A stretch of DNA of 64,000 bases, taken from positions 372,001 through 436,000 of the forward strand of contig NZ_JAEUWU010000002.1 in the NCBI RefSeq assembly GCF_019754945.1, given 5' to 3'. The DNA is from Corynebacterium pseudokroppenstedtii. GTDB lineage: Bacteria; Actinomycetota; Actinomycetes; Mycobacteriales; Mycobacteriaceae. The translations under genes and the position numbers were made by a program. The notes below the pieces were generated by a model that saw only the letters and a list, made by a program, of their open reading frames with translations, made no database searches and was not told where the DNA came from. Positions 28,343 through 37,258 of the stretch are shown here, piece after piece; the first letter of the stretch is position 1, and every line of letters begins with the position of its first letter.

Positions 28343-29521
28343 GTGGAGGAAAACCTGCAAGTGGGGGATAAGAGCCCTCGCGTCGCGGAGGTTCGCACGA
28401 TCCTCACGAAGGTTGGTCTTCTTAAGCACCCAGTGGCGGAGCACACCAGCACCGACCAGTGGGCTGATGGTGACGACGACTTCGACTATGAACTCCAATC
28501 AGCGTTGCGAGCTTTTCAGCAGCAGCGAGGAGTTCTTGCCGACGGCGTTATTAACGACCACACCCTTCGCCTCTTGCGTGAGGCCACCTATTCACTGGGG
28601 GCTCGCGTTCTGCTGTATGACCCGTCGTCGCCGATGCAGGGTGATGATGTTGCCCAGCTGCAATCTCACCTGCAGGAACTTGGTTTCTATTCCTCGCAGA
28701 TCGATGGGCAGTTTTCCCGTGACACATATAGTGCGCTGAAAAACTATCAGCGTGATTATGGTCTTACTGTCGACGGTGTCTGCGGGCCGGACACACTGAA
28801 GGCGCTGTCCTATCTGGGGCGGAGCATCACGGGTGGCTCACGCGCGGCTATCCAGGAGCGCGAGACCGTTCGTGCTGCAGGTCCACAGCTGTCGGGTAAG
28901 CGCATTGTGATTGATCCGGGCCTGGGGCTTTCCACACCTGGTCATGTCCTGCGTGGCCCTTATGGTGAGCTGACCGAAGAAGAGATTCTGTGGGACATCG
29001 CGACGCGGTTAGAGGGCCGCATGGTCGCGACGGGTATTGAGACGATTATTTCGCGCCCGCGTCAGACTAATTCGACTGATTCGGAGCGGGCCGATATTGC
29101 CAATGCTTTCGGTGCGGATCTGGTCATTAGCCTGCGATGTGATTGGTATCACAACGAGCGGGCTGAAGGGTGCGCGTCGTTTTATTTCGGATCCCCTCGC
29201 GGGCATTCGTCGATCACTGGCGAGTTATTGTCGGGCTATATACAGCGTGAAATCGTAGCCCGGACTCCGCTGCAGAACTGCCGCAACCATGCGCGTACGT
29301 GGGATGTGTTGCGCCTCACGTCCATGCCGACGGTTGAGATCGTTTTAGGTTATCTTTCCAATCCGCACGATACTGCTGTGCTGGTGGACCCGAACTACCG
29401 TGATGTCATCACGGAGGCCATGTTGATCGCGGTGAAGCGGTTGTACCTTGCTGATAATGATGATCAGCCGACGGGTACTTTTACTTTCTCGGAACTCCTC
29501 GAACTCGAGTCACAAGGTTAA
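28343..29521 (+). CDS. cwlM: CwlM-type protein: two peptidoglycan-binding modules plus inactive amidase-3 fold
   Basis: 392 residues, GTG start, no signal peptide, hence probably cytoplasmic. Two PG-binding-1 modules (about 5-85 and 98-157; DGVINDHTLRLLRE and DGVCGPDTLKALSYLG) precede an N-acetylmuramoyl-L-alanine amidase fold (185-370). Key residues of active amidases are changed: the first zinc His in DPGHG is Leu194, the second zinc His in SLHxN is Arg265, and the catalytic Glu before GF/YLSN is Val334. In mycobacteria CwlM is a PknB substrate that activates MurA rather than a hydrolase. The tail QPTGTFTFSELLE has threonines similar to the phosphorylated CwlM end. It follows trxA by 92 bases. 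Confidence 0.9.
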   Translation: MEENLQVGDKSPRVAEVRTILTKVGLLKHPVAEHTSTDQWADGDDDFDYELQSALRAFQQQRGVLADGVINDHTLRLLREATYSLGARVLLYDPSSPMQGDDVAQLQSHLQELGFYSSQIDGQFSRDTYSALKNYQRDYGLTVDGVCGPDTLKALSYLGRSITGGSRAAIQERETVRAAGPQLSGKRIVIDPGLGLSTPGHVLRGPYGELTEEEILWDIATRLEGRMVATGIETIISRPRQTNSTDSERADIANAFGADLVISLRCDWYHNERAEGCASFYFGSPRGHSSITGELLSGYIQREIVARTPLQNCRNHARTWDVLRLTSMPTVEIVLGYLSNPHDTAVLVDPNYRDVITEAMLIAVKRLYLADNDDQPTGTFTFSELLELESQG

Positions 29522-29630
29522 CGACGCAGAGCTAACTGTTTTAACCACGGTGACGTAAATGGGCGGGAGCTATTGTTGCTGTTTTGTGGGCTGGAATAGT
29601 GCCCCGGAGCTTCATGAAGTGTAATTCCTC

Positions 29631-29858
29631 TTATCCCACAGCGTTATCTGGGGAAGCGTCTGTCATACGCCAAGTAATTTCTAGTGTGTTTTCAGCGCCA
29701 TCAGGCAGGTCCTCGGCCAGCGCGATAGGCTCGCGGGCATAAAAATCGAGTTGCCTGAAATTAGGAGCCCAGGTGGAAACCCCATCGAGGTCAGTCACGG
29801 TTGCTAATCAGTTCTTTCTCTCACGAGTGATATCAGCGGTGTAGGTCACGGTAACCAT
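29631..29858 (-). pseudogene. HicB-like antitoxin gene broken by an in-frame TGA
   Basis: From ATG 29858 the frame reads MVTVTYTADITRERKN, then TGA (29810-29808), then LATVTDLDGVSTWAPNFRQL and further to GAENTLEITWRMTD before TAA at 29631. All 76 codons stay in one frame apart from this TGA at codon 17, where HicB-type proteins usually carry Trp (xxWxAxVxDLxGVxT). The pattern of a short beta strand, W/A.V.DLDGV.T and a following helix with REPIALAEDL matches HicB-like antitoxins. No complete HicA-type toxin frame is seen nearby. Restart at GTG 29798 is possible but lacks a ribosome site. Confidence 0.55.
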
Positions 29859-29926
29859 CCTTGTTCGAGTGCTGGTTCCGACTGTTTTTCAATACTTCGT
29901 AGCGCTCCGACGAATAGGTCGAATCT

Positions 29927-30010
29927 TTATGGCATTGGAAGTGACTCATCCCTGTCATTTGCGACAAACACAACGGTTTCAAGGGAACGGGCGTGAGGAT
30001 CGAATCTCAT
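29927..30010 (-). pseudogene. Truncated 27-codon ORF coupled to the RHH antitoxin
   Basis: An ATGA overlap links the stop of the ribbon-helix-helix gene to ATG 30010. The frame reads MRFDPHARSLETVVFVANDR and stops at 29927 after 27 codons. Overlap of this kind is usual for antitoxin-toxin pairs, so this may be the remnant of a toxin gene or a very small gene. The product is not recognised. Confidence 0.35.
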
Positions 30011-30282
30011 GCGTAGTCGCCGAGAGGATTACCGTATGCATCGGGATTTGAATGAGTGATGGCGTAACGAATGGCCTCAGAGCGGTTCATATTAAGTCGG
30101 TCGGTGAGCTGATCGAGTGCGGCTAGCTCCGCAGCTGTCAGATGCACCGTTACGACGTGGGTGCGATGTATGTCTTGTCCAAGGCGGCCACGCCCACGGG
30201 TGCTGAGTCTATCGAGGTCGTAGCCGTCTTCCGCTTCAGCAACGTAAGTGGCTAATTGGTCATCAGTAAGACGGACAGGCAT
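30007..30282 (-). CDS. Ribbon-helix-helix (CopG-type) antitoxin-like protein
   Basis: 91 residues from ATG 30282. N-terminal RLTDDQLATYVAEAEDGYDLDRL with GRGRLG is a common lead-in of actinobacterial CopG-type antitoxins. The DNA-binding RHH is VVTVHLTAAELAALDQLTDR followed by LNMNRSEAIRYAI, a good match to the beta strand plus two helices of this fold. It would bind its own promoter and a partner toxin; the only partner candidate is the short coupled frame downstream, so it looks orphaned. An in-frame ATG at 30312 is possible, but ATG 30282 fits family starts better. Confidence 0.72.
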   Translation of the reverse strand: MPVRLTDDQLATYVAEAEDGYDLDRLSTRGRGRLGQDIHRTHVVTVHLTAAELAALDQLTDRLNMNRSEAIRYAITHSNPDAYGNPLGDYA

Positions 30283-30299
30283 GCAAGTATCATAATGCA

Positions 30300-30616
30300 A
30301 AAATGGTGTCATTTAGTTTCGGTTTTTAATACTTACATTCAATCGTCGTGCTTGAGTTCTACTCAAGCGGGCGACCAAAATTACGAGCAGAGCCGGCACC
30401 TGAAAATCAGTCGATTGGAGGGGGAGGCGCAACTGTGCGTTCAAGAGGAGCTACCTCGACCACTGGATCAAAAGCGACTCCCTGATGTTAGCCGCGTACA
30501 CCGTAGCCGGGTGGAGGATAACTGACCTGTTAGCGGGCCGATTGCCGCTGCAGTAATTCCTGGAATACAAAACGCCGATGGCGGTGGTCAAACACCCATC
30601 ATGCAATTTTCGTTCT
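30300..30616. other. Gene-free accessory stretch
   Basis: I see no gene with a good start and ribosome site. The frames are short and interrupted in both directions, and the patch looks like eroded accessory DNA between the antitoxin gene and the small membrane protein gene. Confidence 0.4.
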
Positions 30617-30808
30617 TTAGCGATCCATTTTCTTTCGTTTATCGTGGATGACGACAAAAGAGAAAACCAGTGACGCAATAAGAGCAATAGTCATCATCGG
30701 TTTTGCTAAAGGCGACCCATCAAGTTCAGTAGCTATAGCACCAAGACCGAAGAAGAGAAGAAGGAAATATACAAAGTAAATAGTTCTAAGCTGCACGTAT
30801 TTGCGCAT
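30617..30808 (-). CDS. Small membrane protein of 63 residues
   Basis: ATG start and two clear hydrophobic helices (residues about 10-28 and 38-55) with basic ends (MRKYVQLR and HDKRKKMDR). It is low in G+C relative to the flanking core genes, in keeping with the accessory patch it sits in. No family recognised; unlike the other frames here it has a coherent two-helix pattern, but expression is unproven. Confidence 0.45.
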   Translation of the reverse strand: MRKYVQLRTIYFVYFLLLFFGLGAIATELDGSPLAKPMMTIALIASLVFSFVVIHDKRKKMDR

Positions 30809-31010
30809 TTTCTACTCTATGTGCGTGGGAACCGCGCTTGTCACATTAATAAACGCTGCTACCTCTGGAGCTGCAGACAGCAACGGAGCCATCTCAGCCG
30901 TTACTAAGGCAATTAGCCCCGAGGATAGTGGGTCCTACGGAGCGATGTGAGGTGTCCCGCTGCACTAGGGTTTGTGGGCATTCTTTTTAGAACTCATATC
31001 CGTGCCCGGA

Positions 31011-31736
31011 CTAGTGGGCTCCCATGCCGACTTTGATCCGGAATCCCATGGTGACAGTCGCTTCCCACAGACTCTCTTCGACAGCTGCGAAAAGGTTTCC
31101 CGTGTCGGGGAGCTCCATCCGGTATCGCGGGAAAGCCGGATCGTCGGCAGCGACCTCAAAACCCCGCTCTTCCAGCACGTCAGAACATAGGATCGGAGCA
31201 TGGCGGGGAATAAGGGGGCTGGTGGCCTTATCGGCTGGTGACGCGGTGGGGCGAACAGCAAAGCATTCCACGGCTCGTACTCCGCGGCGGGATAATTCGT
31301 CGACGGCAGCGTCGATAAGTCGGTGTTCTAAGAAGAGTCCCTGGTAGGGCGGTGGCACATGCACTGTAGAAATGAGCACTGCGTCATCACTGACTGGTCC
31401 GGTTGGGAAAGCTAGGCGCCCAGGCAGGCTGGCCGGCGGTGCGAAGACCACGGTGGCAGCAGGGACTGCTAAATCCGCGTCTGCTCCGGACGTCACGTAC
31501 GCGGTGAAGGCGCATGGCCCCCACGTGGTGAGGGTGTTGTGCATCCACAATTCTTTATCCAGCCGAGGGTTCCCAGAATCCGCGTTTCGCGGCTGACCAG
31601 CTGGCCCTGAGGGCTGCGACGCGGTGTCATTGTGACTTTGTGTGCCCGGCTGGGTTGTCCAAAAAGTGTTGGTCGCAGCCGTCCCGGCCAGGTCCCCCAG
31701 GGTGTCAAGGGTGAGCGGATGTACAACTATTCGCAT
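31011..31736 (-). CDS. Rv3916c counterpart, GNAT-fold-like protein
   Basis: 241 residues from ATG 31736, four bases after the parB stop, so coupled to parB. N-terminal MRIVVHPLTLDTLGDLAGTA and the GNAT-like segment VHVPPPYQGLFLEHRLIDAA with VDELSRRGVRAVECFA (helix then strand, as in acetyltransferases) are seen; the pyrophosphate loop Q/RxxGxG/A is not obvious, so acetyltransferase activity is uncertain. In M. tuberculosis the same position between cwlM and parB is held by Rv3916c. The further upstream in-frame start at 31814 would overlap parB and is rejected. Confidence 0.75.
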   Translation of the reverse strand: MRIVVHPLTLDTLGDLAGTAATNTFWTTQPGTQSHNDTASQPSGPAGQPRNADSGNPRLDKELWMHNTLTTWGPCAFTAYVTSGADADLAVPAATVVFAPPASLPGRLAFPTGPVSDDAVLISTVHVPPPYQGLFLEHRLIDAAVDELSRRGVRAVECFAVRPTASPADKATSPLIPRHAPILCSDVLEERGFEVAADDPAFPRYRMELPDTGNLFAAVEESLWEATVTMGFRIKVGMGAH

Positions 31737-31740
31737 GGGT

Positions 31741-33156
31741 CTAGTGGCGTTCTTCCTCCGTACGAGAAGCATCGTGATGTCCACTAGGGGAGTGCGGGCC
31801 ACTATCTGCCCCATTGCTGGGTTCCTGGGCTTTTAGCATTGCGATAATGCGGTCGAAATCCTCCATACCCGCGAACTCGACAACAATCTTGCCTTTCTTA
31901 GCCCCCATCTGGACCTTGACGTTGGTATCTAAGTAGTCGCCGAACGTGTCTGCCCAGTGAGTCATTTTTTCGGGCTGCGGGCGGGGAGCACGCGGCTCCT
32001 TCTTCTTAGGTTCGTTCTCTCCTCGGTTGATAAGCGTGACGGCTTCCTCTGTCGCACGCACCGACAGACCTTCCGCCACAATGCGTTCAGCAAGCTTGAT
32101 TTGAGCGTCAGGGCCTTGGGTCACTCCCATGAGAGCACGGGCATGACCTGCGGACAACACTCCTGCAGCTACTCGACGTTGAACGGGCAGCGGAAGTTGA
32201 AGAAGACGAATGGTGTTTGAAATAACTGGCCGGGAACGCCCTAGTCGTGTGGCTAACTCTGCCTGGGTGACACCAAACTCTTCGAGCAGTTGCTGGTAGG
32301 CCGCACCTTCCTCCAAAGGGTTGAGCTGCACACGGTGGATATTTTCCAGCAGCGCATCCCTCAGCATGGTGTCATCGTCGGCTTCGCGGACGATAGAGGG
32401 GATGGCTTCTAGATCTGCTAATTGAGCGGCACGCAGGCGGCGTTCGCCCATGATGAGTTCAAATTTTCCAGGTTCCGACGCCTGACGCACGACGATCGGC
32501 TGAAGGAGGCCAAACTCACGGATCGAATGAGCCAATTCACGCAGTGCTTCTTGATCGAAGTCCTGGCGCGGATTTTTTTCGTTCCTGATGATCGCGTTGA
32601 TCGGAAGCTCGCGATATGTCGCGGTCTCATCGCTAATGAGCGGTTTCTGCGGCGTATCTTCACTCTGTCCTTCAGCTTGGGCGGCTGATGCTGAATCAGC
32701 GGCTCCCTGAGCCTTTGCCTTTTTAGCAGTCGACGATGCGGTCCGGTTTTTATCACCTGCGGCTTCTTTTCTCTCCGCCGCTGCCCGCTGTCCCAAGCTT
32801 GACCGGTTTTTCGGCAACCCCGCTTTCGTCCGTCCGTGGTGGGTGTCCGCCGAGGTAGTGCCCTTATTGTTGGCACTCTTACCGTTCTTCGCGCTACTAC
32901 TTGTCTGAGCATCTGCATCCTCAGATGACGTAGCGCTGTCAGACTTCGTGCCGTCGGCTGAGCGGTCCACGTTCTGACCACGACGCGGACTCTTCGTCAG
33001 TGAATACCAAGACGGTTCCGGAGCGCTGTTACTACCTCGGTTCGCCCCAAAGATGACGTCGGCTGCGTCGTTGCCAATTTGTGGTTTTGCCGGTCCCGTG
33101 GGGATCAAGGAGGCGAGTCCTTTACCGAGGCCACTCTTGCGTTTGGCTTCTGCCAT
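31741..33156 (-). CDS. parB: Chromosome partition protein ParB
   Basis: 471 residues from ATG 33156. It binds parS, spreads as a CTP-dependent clamp and, with ParA, separates the origins. N-terminal [18 protein letters not shown] is the ParA-stimulating motif. A long low-complexity insert (about 60-170) makes it longer than usual. The CTPase core has GERRLRAAQ and [20 protein letters not shown]; the helix-turn-helix is [20 protein letters not shown]. The C-terminal dimer domain includes [24 protein letters not shown]. parA lies upstream with a parS in the 354-base gap between. Confidence 0.95.
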   Translation of the reverse strand: MAEAKRKSGLGKGLASLIPTGPAKPQIGNDAADVIFGANRGSNSAPEPSWYSLTKSPRRGQNVDRSADGTKSDSATSSEDADAQTSSSAKNGKSANNKGTTSADTHHGRTKAGLPKNRSSLGQRAAAERKEAAGDKNRTASSTAKKAKAQGAADSASAAQAEGQSEDTPQKPLISDETATYRELPINAIIRNEKNPRQDFDQEALRELAHSIREFGLLQPIVVRQASEPGKFELIMGERRLRAAQLADLEAIPSIVREADDDTMLRDALLENIHRVQLNPLEEGAAYQQLLEEFGVTQAELATRLGRSRPVISNTIRLLQLPLPVQRRVAAGVLSAGHARALMGVTQGPDAQIKLAERIVAEGLSVRATEEAVTLINRGENEPKKKEPRAPRPQPEKMTHWADTFGDYLDTNVKVQMGAKKGKIVVEFAGMEDFDRIIAMLKAQEPSNGADSGPHSPSGHHDASRTEEERH

Positions 33157-33376
33157 GACGTTCATCCTTATCGTTGTGGAGAATCTGCGCTGGAGCCCGA
33201 GGGACCACCGAGTGCAGGTTCATCGATCGATCGTCGATTATGAAGAAATTATTAAATAGTGAGGGTTACGGGCGTCTGGCGACCAAATTACATTGTGCCC
33301 CGTAGCCTAGTCAGTTTTTTATCGTTGTAGGGAAACTCAGCGATTCGTGTACCGCCCGATCCGAGCGCGACCCGAA

Positions 33377-33392
33377 TGTTTCACGTGAAACA
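33377..33392. promoter_or_regulatory. parS site 1
   Basis: TGTTTCACGTGAAACA, a perfect 16-base palindrome identical to the bacterial parS consensus. It lies in the gap between parA and parB. The rest of that gap (33157-33510) shows no gene I can support. Confidence 0.95.
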
Positions 33393-33510
33393 TTGTGGAA
33401 CCATGCCCGTCGATTCTGCCCGACATGACACCCGCGCATTTCGGGCTCCGAGCTTCACACTCCGAGTTCCGGGCGGCGCGTTTCCGACGCTGAGTCTCGG
33501 GCGCCGAGTA

Positions 33511-34455
33511 TTACGCAGTATGACGGCCACGACGGGGGTCCGCGTTCTGCAATGGCGACTCCGGCTCTCGGCGGGCGAGTTCCTCAACAGCCGCCATGTA
33601 CGCTGCCGACCCAGGGGAACCTGCATCGTGCTCGATCACAGTCTGCCCATAGCTCGGCGCCTCGGACACACGAACATTCCGAGGAATGACGCGATCAAAC
33701 ACCAACGAACCGAACGACTCGCGGACATCGTTCTCGACATCATGCGAAAGATTCGTGCGACTGTCGTACATGGTGAGCAAGACACCGGTGATGTCCAAAT
33801 TAGGGTTGAGAGCCTCCCGTATCAGGCGGACGTTTTCGGTCAGCTGCGTCACGCCCTCAAGAGCATAAAACTCACACTGAATCGGAATGATAATTTCATT
33901 CGCACCGGTCAGCCCGTTAATCGTCAGAAGGCCCAATGACGGTGGACAGTCGATGAAGATGTAATCGAACCCCATATCGTCGATACCCTCATCGCCCAGC
34001 ATTTGCGCTACGCGATACTCACGGTTGTACCCGTTAGCCAGTTCCATTTCCGCACCGGCCAGATCGATGGTGGCCGGAATAGTGAACATATTGGGGTTCG
34101 ACGGGTGAGCTTGAACGGCATCCTTCGGCTCAATTTCACCAATAATGACCTCATAGGTGGACGGAGTGCCTTCCGCCCGGTGCTCGGCGCTGAGAGCAGT
34201 GGACGCGTTTCCCTGTGGATCAAGGTCCACCACCAGCACTTTTTGGCCCCTCAGCGACAGTGCCCACGCTAAATTAACAGTCGACGTGGTCTTCCCGACG
34301 CCACCTTTCTGGTTCGCCAAGGCGATTTTCCGGGTGTGGCGAGGTCGTGGAAGGGGCTTCATCGTCCCCGATTGAAACCGCGCGGCCCGTCGGGCTTGTT
34401 CTTCTATGCTGTTGTCGTCGTCATAGTCATACCCGTCCGACGAAACCCTGCCCAT
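33511..34455 (-). CDS. parA: Chromosome partition ATPase ParA
   Basis: 314 residues. ParA-type deviant Walker A KGGVGKTTS (about 49-57), DLDPQGNAST and FIDCPPSLGLLTING. It forms ATP-dependent DNA-bound dimers and moves ParB-parS complexes; in corynebacteria it also contacts polar factors. About 40 polar residues (with DYDDDNSIEEQARRAARF) precede the core. ATG 34455. The gene lies downstream of rsmG on the same strand with 135 bases between. Confidence 0.95.
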   Translation of the reverse strand: MGRVSSDGYDYDDDNSIEEQARRAARFQSGTMKPLPRPRHTRKIALANQKGGVGKTTSTVNLAWALSLRGQKVLVVDLDPQGNASTALSAEHRAEGTPSTYEVIIGEIEPKDAVQAHPSNPNMFTIPATIDLAGAEMELANGYNREYRVAQMLGDEGIDDMGFDYIFIDCPPSLGLLTINGLTGANEIIIPIQCEFYALEGVTQLTENVRLIREALNPNLDITGVLLTMYDSRTNLSHDVENDVRESFGSLVFDRVIPRNVRVSEAPSYGQTVIEHDAGSPGSAAYMAAVEELARREPESPLQNADPRRGRHTA

Positions 34456-34590
34456 GTTCCCGTCCTTTGTGTCCGTGTTGTAAAACTTCCGTGTGGCTGT
34501 CCGACGTTTTCGTAACCTGGCTTATCCTAGCCGGATTCACGGGAACAAACTAGCATTCCTGGTCGAGCAACCGACGCCACATGCCGAGTG

Positions 34591-35352
34591 TCAGCGACGT
34601 TCGCAACGCACGACGATGGTTGCGTCGGGCAAGAGATCTACCCCCGCCTCGACGACTGAACATTCCCCGCCCCCGGCTGAGCTGATAGCCCTTTGATCGC
34701 GCTCAATTTCTTCGTGAGCGCTTGCGCCCTTCATGGCCAAGACCAAGCCGTGCCGCTTGGTTAATGGCAGAGACCATCCCATGAGTTTCCCCAGTGGCGC
34801 GACTGCTCGGCTCGTCACGTAATCGGCCCCGCGATTCTGTCGCTTTATCGTCTTCTCTTCGGCACGGCCACGAAGCACTGACACATTATCCAATTCAAGC
34901 TTGCCGACGATTTCCTTAAGGTAATTCACGCGTCGTAGCTGTGGCTCGATGAGCGTAATGTCTAAGTCTGGTCGTGCGATCGCGAGGGGAATGCCCGGAA
35001 GCCCGGCGCCGCTTCCGATATCGACGACACGCGAGTCGCGGTCCATCAGTTCACCAATCACAGCGCAGTTGAGAATATGGCGTTCCCACAGACGTGGTGC
35101 TTCGCGAGGCCCGATGAGCCCGCGGACTGTCGCGTCATTGCGTAACGACTCGTGGTAGGCAACGGCGAGGGGGAGGCGATCACCAAAGACCGTCGCAGCT
35201 TCTGGGGGAGTGGCTGGAGCTTCATTGGCCCGGAGATCGCTATCTACGCCGTGGGCTTCATTGGTGTCTGGAGCATCGCTCACACCTGGAGCACGATCGT
35301 GGTCACCGTGCTCGATGGATGTTTCACGTGAAACATTGTCTCGGTCAGTCAT
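34591..35352 (-). CDS. rsmG: 16S rRNA (guanine527-N7)-methyltransferase
   Basis: 253 residues. Rossmann-type methyltransferase that uses SAM. Motif I region VVDIGSGAGLPGIPLAIARP, motif with LIEPQLRRVNYLKEI, and ADYVTSRAVAPLGKL are GidB hallmarks. About 35 polar residues at the start (MTDRDNVSRETS...) include a parS site in the coding DNA. ATG 35352, 82 bases after the jag gene on the same strand. Confidence 0.95.
   Translation of the reverse strand: MTDRDNVSRETSIEHGDHDRAPGVSDAPDTNEAHGVDSDLRANEAPATPPEAATVFGDRLPLAVAYHESLRNDATVRGLIGPREAPRLWERHILNCAVIGELMDRDSRVVDIGSGAGLPGIPLAIARPDLDITLIEPQLRRVNYLKEIVGKLELDNVSVLRGRAEEKTIKRQNRGADYVTSRAVAPLGKLMGWSLPLTKRHGLVLAMKGASAHEEIERDQRAISSAGGGECSVVEAGVDLLPDATIVVRCERR
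35320..35335. promoter_or_regulatory. parS site 2 (inside rsmG)
   Basis: TGTTTCACGTGAAACA, perfect match, within codons that encode NVSRET near the start of rsmG. Confidence 0.95.
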
Positions 35353-35434
35353 TACCTTGTTGTTATTACCTTGCTACTGGGTGCTTTGCTGTTCGGTACT
35401 CTGCTGCTGGATCGGATCTGATCGCTCACCGATG

Positions 35435-35932
35435 CTAGCGTACAGCGCCGTCAGATGTTTCACGTGAAACCACGACAGAGCGCATCGGAGGTAGCCCCGC
35501 GCTCTCGGAGGTAAAGCCTTCCTCTTCCGCCACCCGGCTATGCACAGCAGCGCGCTCAAACGGATTCATCGGCCGGAGGACCACAGGTTCGCCCGTTTCG
35601 CGCACTCGATCTAATGCTTCTTCTGCCTCGACAAAAAGACCCTGACGTTGCGCATCGCGATAACCGTCGATATCCAGAACAACCCCCGGAACGTCCTTAA
35701 ACCCTGAAGCGCGAACTGCCAATCGCATCAGCATCTGCAAAGCATCGATACCTTCACCGTGCCGGCCGATAAGTTGGGCGCAATCGCCACCCGGAAGTTC
35801 CACAAACGGTCGACCTTGAGTAACGCCATAGTCAATATCGCCATCGAGATCGGCGGCGTCTAAAAGCTCTTCGATGTAATCGGCAGCTGACTCTGCAGCA
35901 CGGTCGGTATTGTTCACAGGGCCTTCGTTCAT
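35435..35932 (-). CDS. jag: Jag/KhpB-type RNA-binding protein (KH plus R3H)
   Basis: 165 residues. KH-type domain at about 20-80 (GQLIGRHGEGIDALQMLMR-like, seen as CAQLIGRHGEGIDALQMLMR) followed by an R3H domain (LRPMNPFERAAVHSRVAEEEGFTSES). It binds RNA; in other bacteria KhpB is linked to cell division and envelope control. The N-terminal Jag-N domain of Firmicutes is absent, as in Rv3920c. The gene stands between yidC and rsmG as in M. tuberculosis. A near-perfect parS lies in its last codons. Confidence 0.9.
   Translation of the reverse strand: MNEGPVNNTDRAAESAADYIEELLDAADLDGDIDYGVTQGRPFVELPGGDCAQLIGRHGEGIDALQMLMRLAVRASGFKDVPGVVLDIDGYRDAQRQGLFVEAEEALDRVRETGEPVVLRPMNPFERAAVHSRVAEEEGFTSESAGLPPMRSVVVSRETSDGAVR
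35456..35471. promoter_or_regulatory. parS site 3 (inside jag)
   Basis: TGTTTCACGTGAAACC, one base from the palindrome, in codons for VSRETS at the C-terminus of jag. Confidence 0.88.
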
Positions 35933-36113
35933 GCCTCAATTATGCGCGCCGAAAGGGGAGTGCGGTAGGGGTAAGGGTGTTTTCAACCCCCATAATCACG
36001 TGTCCGAGAGTTCACATGAAAGGCCGACGACGGCGTCGGTAATTGAAGCAAACCACTACGTGAAGTAAGCCGCCACGTTAACCACGGCGTCGCATTAACC
36101 TCACCACAGCATG

Positions 36114-36141
36114 AAAAAAGGAGGGCCTGCAAGCCCTCCTT
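36114..36141 (-). terminator. Intrinsic terminator of yidC
   Basis: On the minus strand AAGGAGGGC pairs with GCCCTCCTT (36118-36141, six-base loop) and is followed by a T run. It sits after yidC and before jag. Corynebacterial terminators of this form are effective. Confidence 0.85.
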
Positions 36142-36190
36142 CACGCCTCACGGCACATAGCGTCCCTTCGCGCGACGCTCGGTGCGGTTG

Positions 36191-37165
36191 TTATTTCTTC
36201 TTCTTGCCGCCCTTTTTCTTATTATTCTTCGGCTTCTGCCCAACCTTCGGTGCAGTGGCCCTCTGAGCTTCAGCCTTCGCCTTCTTTTCCTCTTCCTCTT
36301 CGCGGTCCATCTTGTTGAAGAGAACAATTTGCTGGCCCAGGGTCCAGACGTTGTTTGCCAACATGTAGGTCAACAGTCCGATCTGCCAGAACATACCGGT
36401 GATCAGAATCATGGCCGGGAAAAGCCACAACATCATGTTGTTCATCATGTTGGCTTGCATGGCCATCTGCGGGTTCTGAGCGTTCTTCTTCGGATCGGCC
36501 GCCTGACGCGCCTTATTCCGCCGAACCATATTCCGGGCGTTAAAGTGCGTGGCCAACGCGGAAATAATCATCAGCGGGATGGCCACCACGAGAATGTTGG
36601 TCCGTGTGAAATCAACGCTTCCGCTCGCGGAGAACGCGTCGAACGCCTTTTCCGGCATCCGGATGTAAGCCGACAGGGGAGCGCCGAACAGTCGCGCGTC
36701 GAGGAAGGACTGCACCTCGGTGGCACCGAAGCCGTAGTTAGGAGTGTTGCGGGTTTGTTCGACGGTCATTCCTAGTTCGCCATGGCCGGTACCCGTACGG
36801 TTAAAGGACCGAAGTACGTGGTACAGCGAAATAAAGATGGGCATCTGAACTAGAGCCGGCAGGCACGAAGCCAGGGGATTAACGCCCATCTCCTTTTGGA
36901 GTTTGCGCATCTCAATGGCTTGAGTCTGCTGGTCGTTCTTATATTTAGCCCGAATTTCCTGCATTTTCGGCTGCAGTTCCTGCATCTTCCGACCGGACCG
37001 CATCTGGTTCGCCATTGGCTTGAACAAGAAAATGCGGATGGTGAAGACCAGGAAGATAATGGACAACGCCCATGTCACGCCGGAGTCCGGATTAAGGAAT
37101 AATCCGAAGAATTTGTACCAGGCCAGCATGACCCAGGACACGGGGTAGTAGATGAAGTTAAGCAC
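36191..37165 (-). CDS. yidC: Membrane protein insertase YidC
   Basis: 324 residues, five or so membrane helices, starting with MLNFIYYPVSWVMLAWYKFFG and the 60KD_IMP core (GVTWALSIIFLVFTIRIFLFKP, PALVQMPIFISLYHVLR). It inserts and folds inner-membrane proteins, alone or with Sec. The conserved Arg in the groove helix is present at IRIFLFKP. The C-terminal tail is Lys/Glu-rich (KMDREEEEEKKAKAEAQR and a basic end), typical of actinobacteria for ribosome binding. No signal peptide, as in the Gram-positive short form. yidD lies 94 bases upstream. Confidence 0.95.
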   Translation of the reverse strand: MLNFIYYPVSWVMLAWYKFFGLFLNPDSGVTWALSIIFLVFTIRIFLFKPMANQMRSGRKMQELQPKMQEIRAKYKNDQQTQAIEMRKLQKEMGVNPLASCLPALVQMPIFISLYHVLRSFNRTGTGHGELGMTVEQTRNTPNYGFGATEVQSFLDARLFGAPLSAYIRMPEKAFDAFSASGSVDFTRTNILVVAIPLMIISALATHFNARNMVRRNKARQAADPKKNAQNPQMAMQANMMNNMMLWLFPAMILITGMFWQIGLLTYMLANNVWTLGQQIVLFNKMDREEEEEKKAKAEAQRATAPKVGQKPKNNKKKGGKKKK

Positions 37166-37258
37166 GGGGGTGCGTCGCTCCTAATCGTTTACGTTTTGGG
37201 ACTGTGGGGCCGTGACTGTTCCGTGGACGTTGTCATGACTGCGCGCCATACCGAGTCA

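Noticed and set aside
33376-33939. A 187-codon plus-strand frame over parS and the parA end
   Set aside because: Antisense to parA; no ribosome site and no family features.
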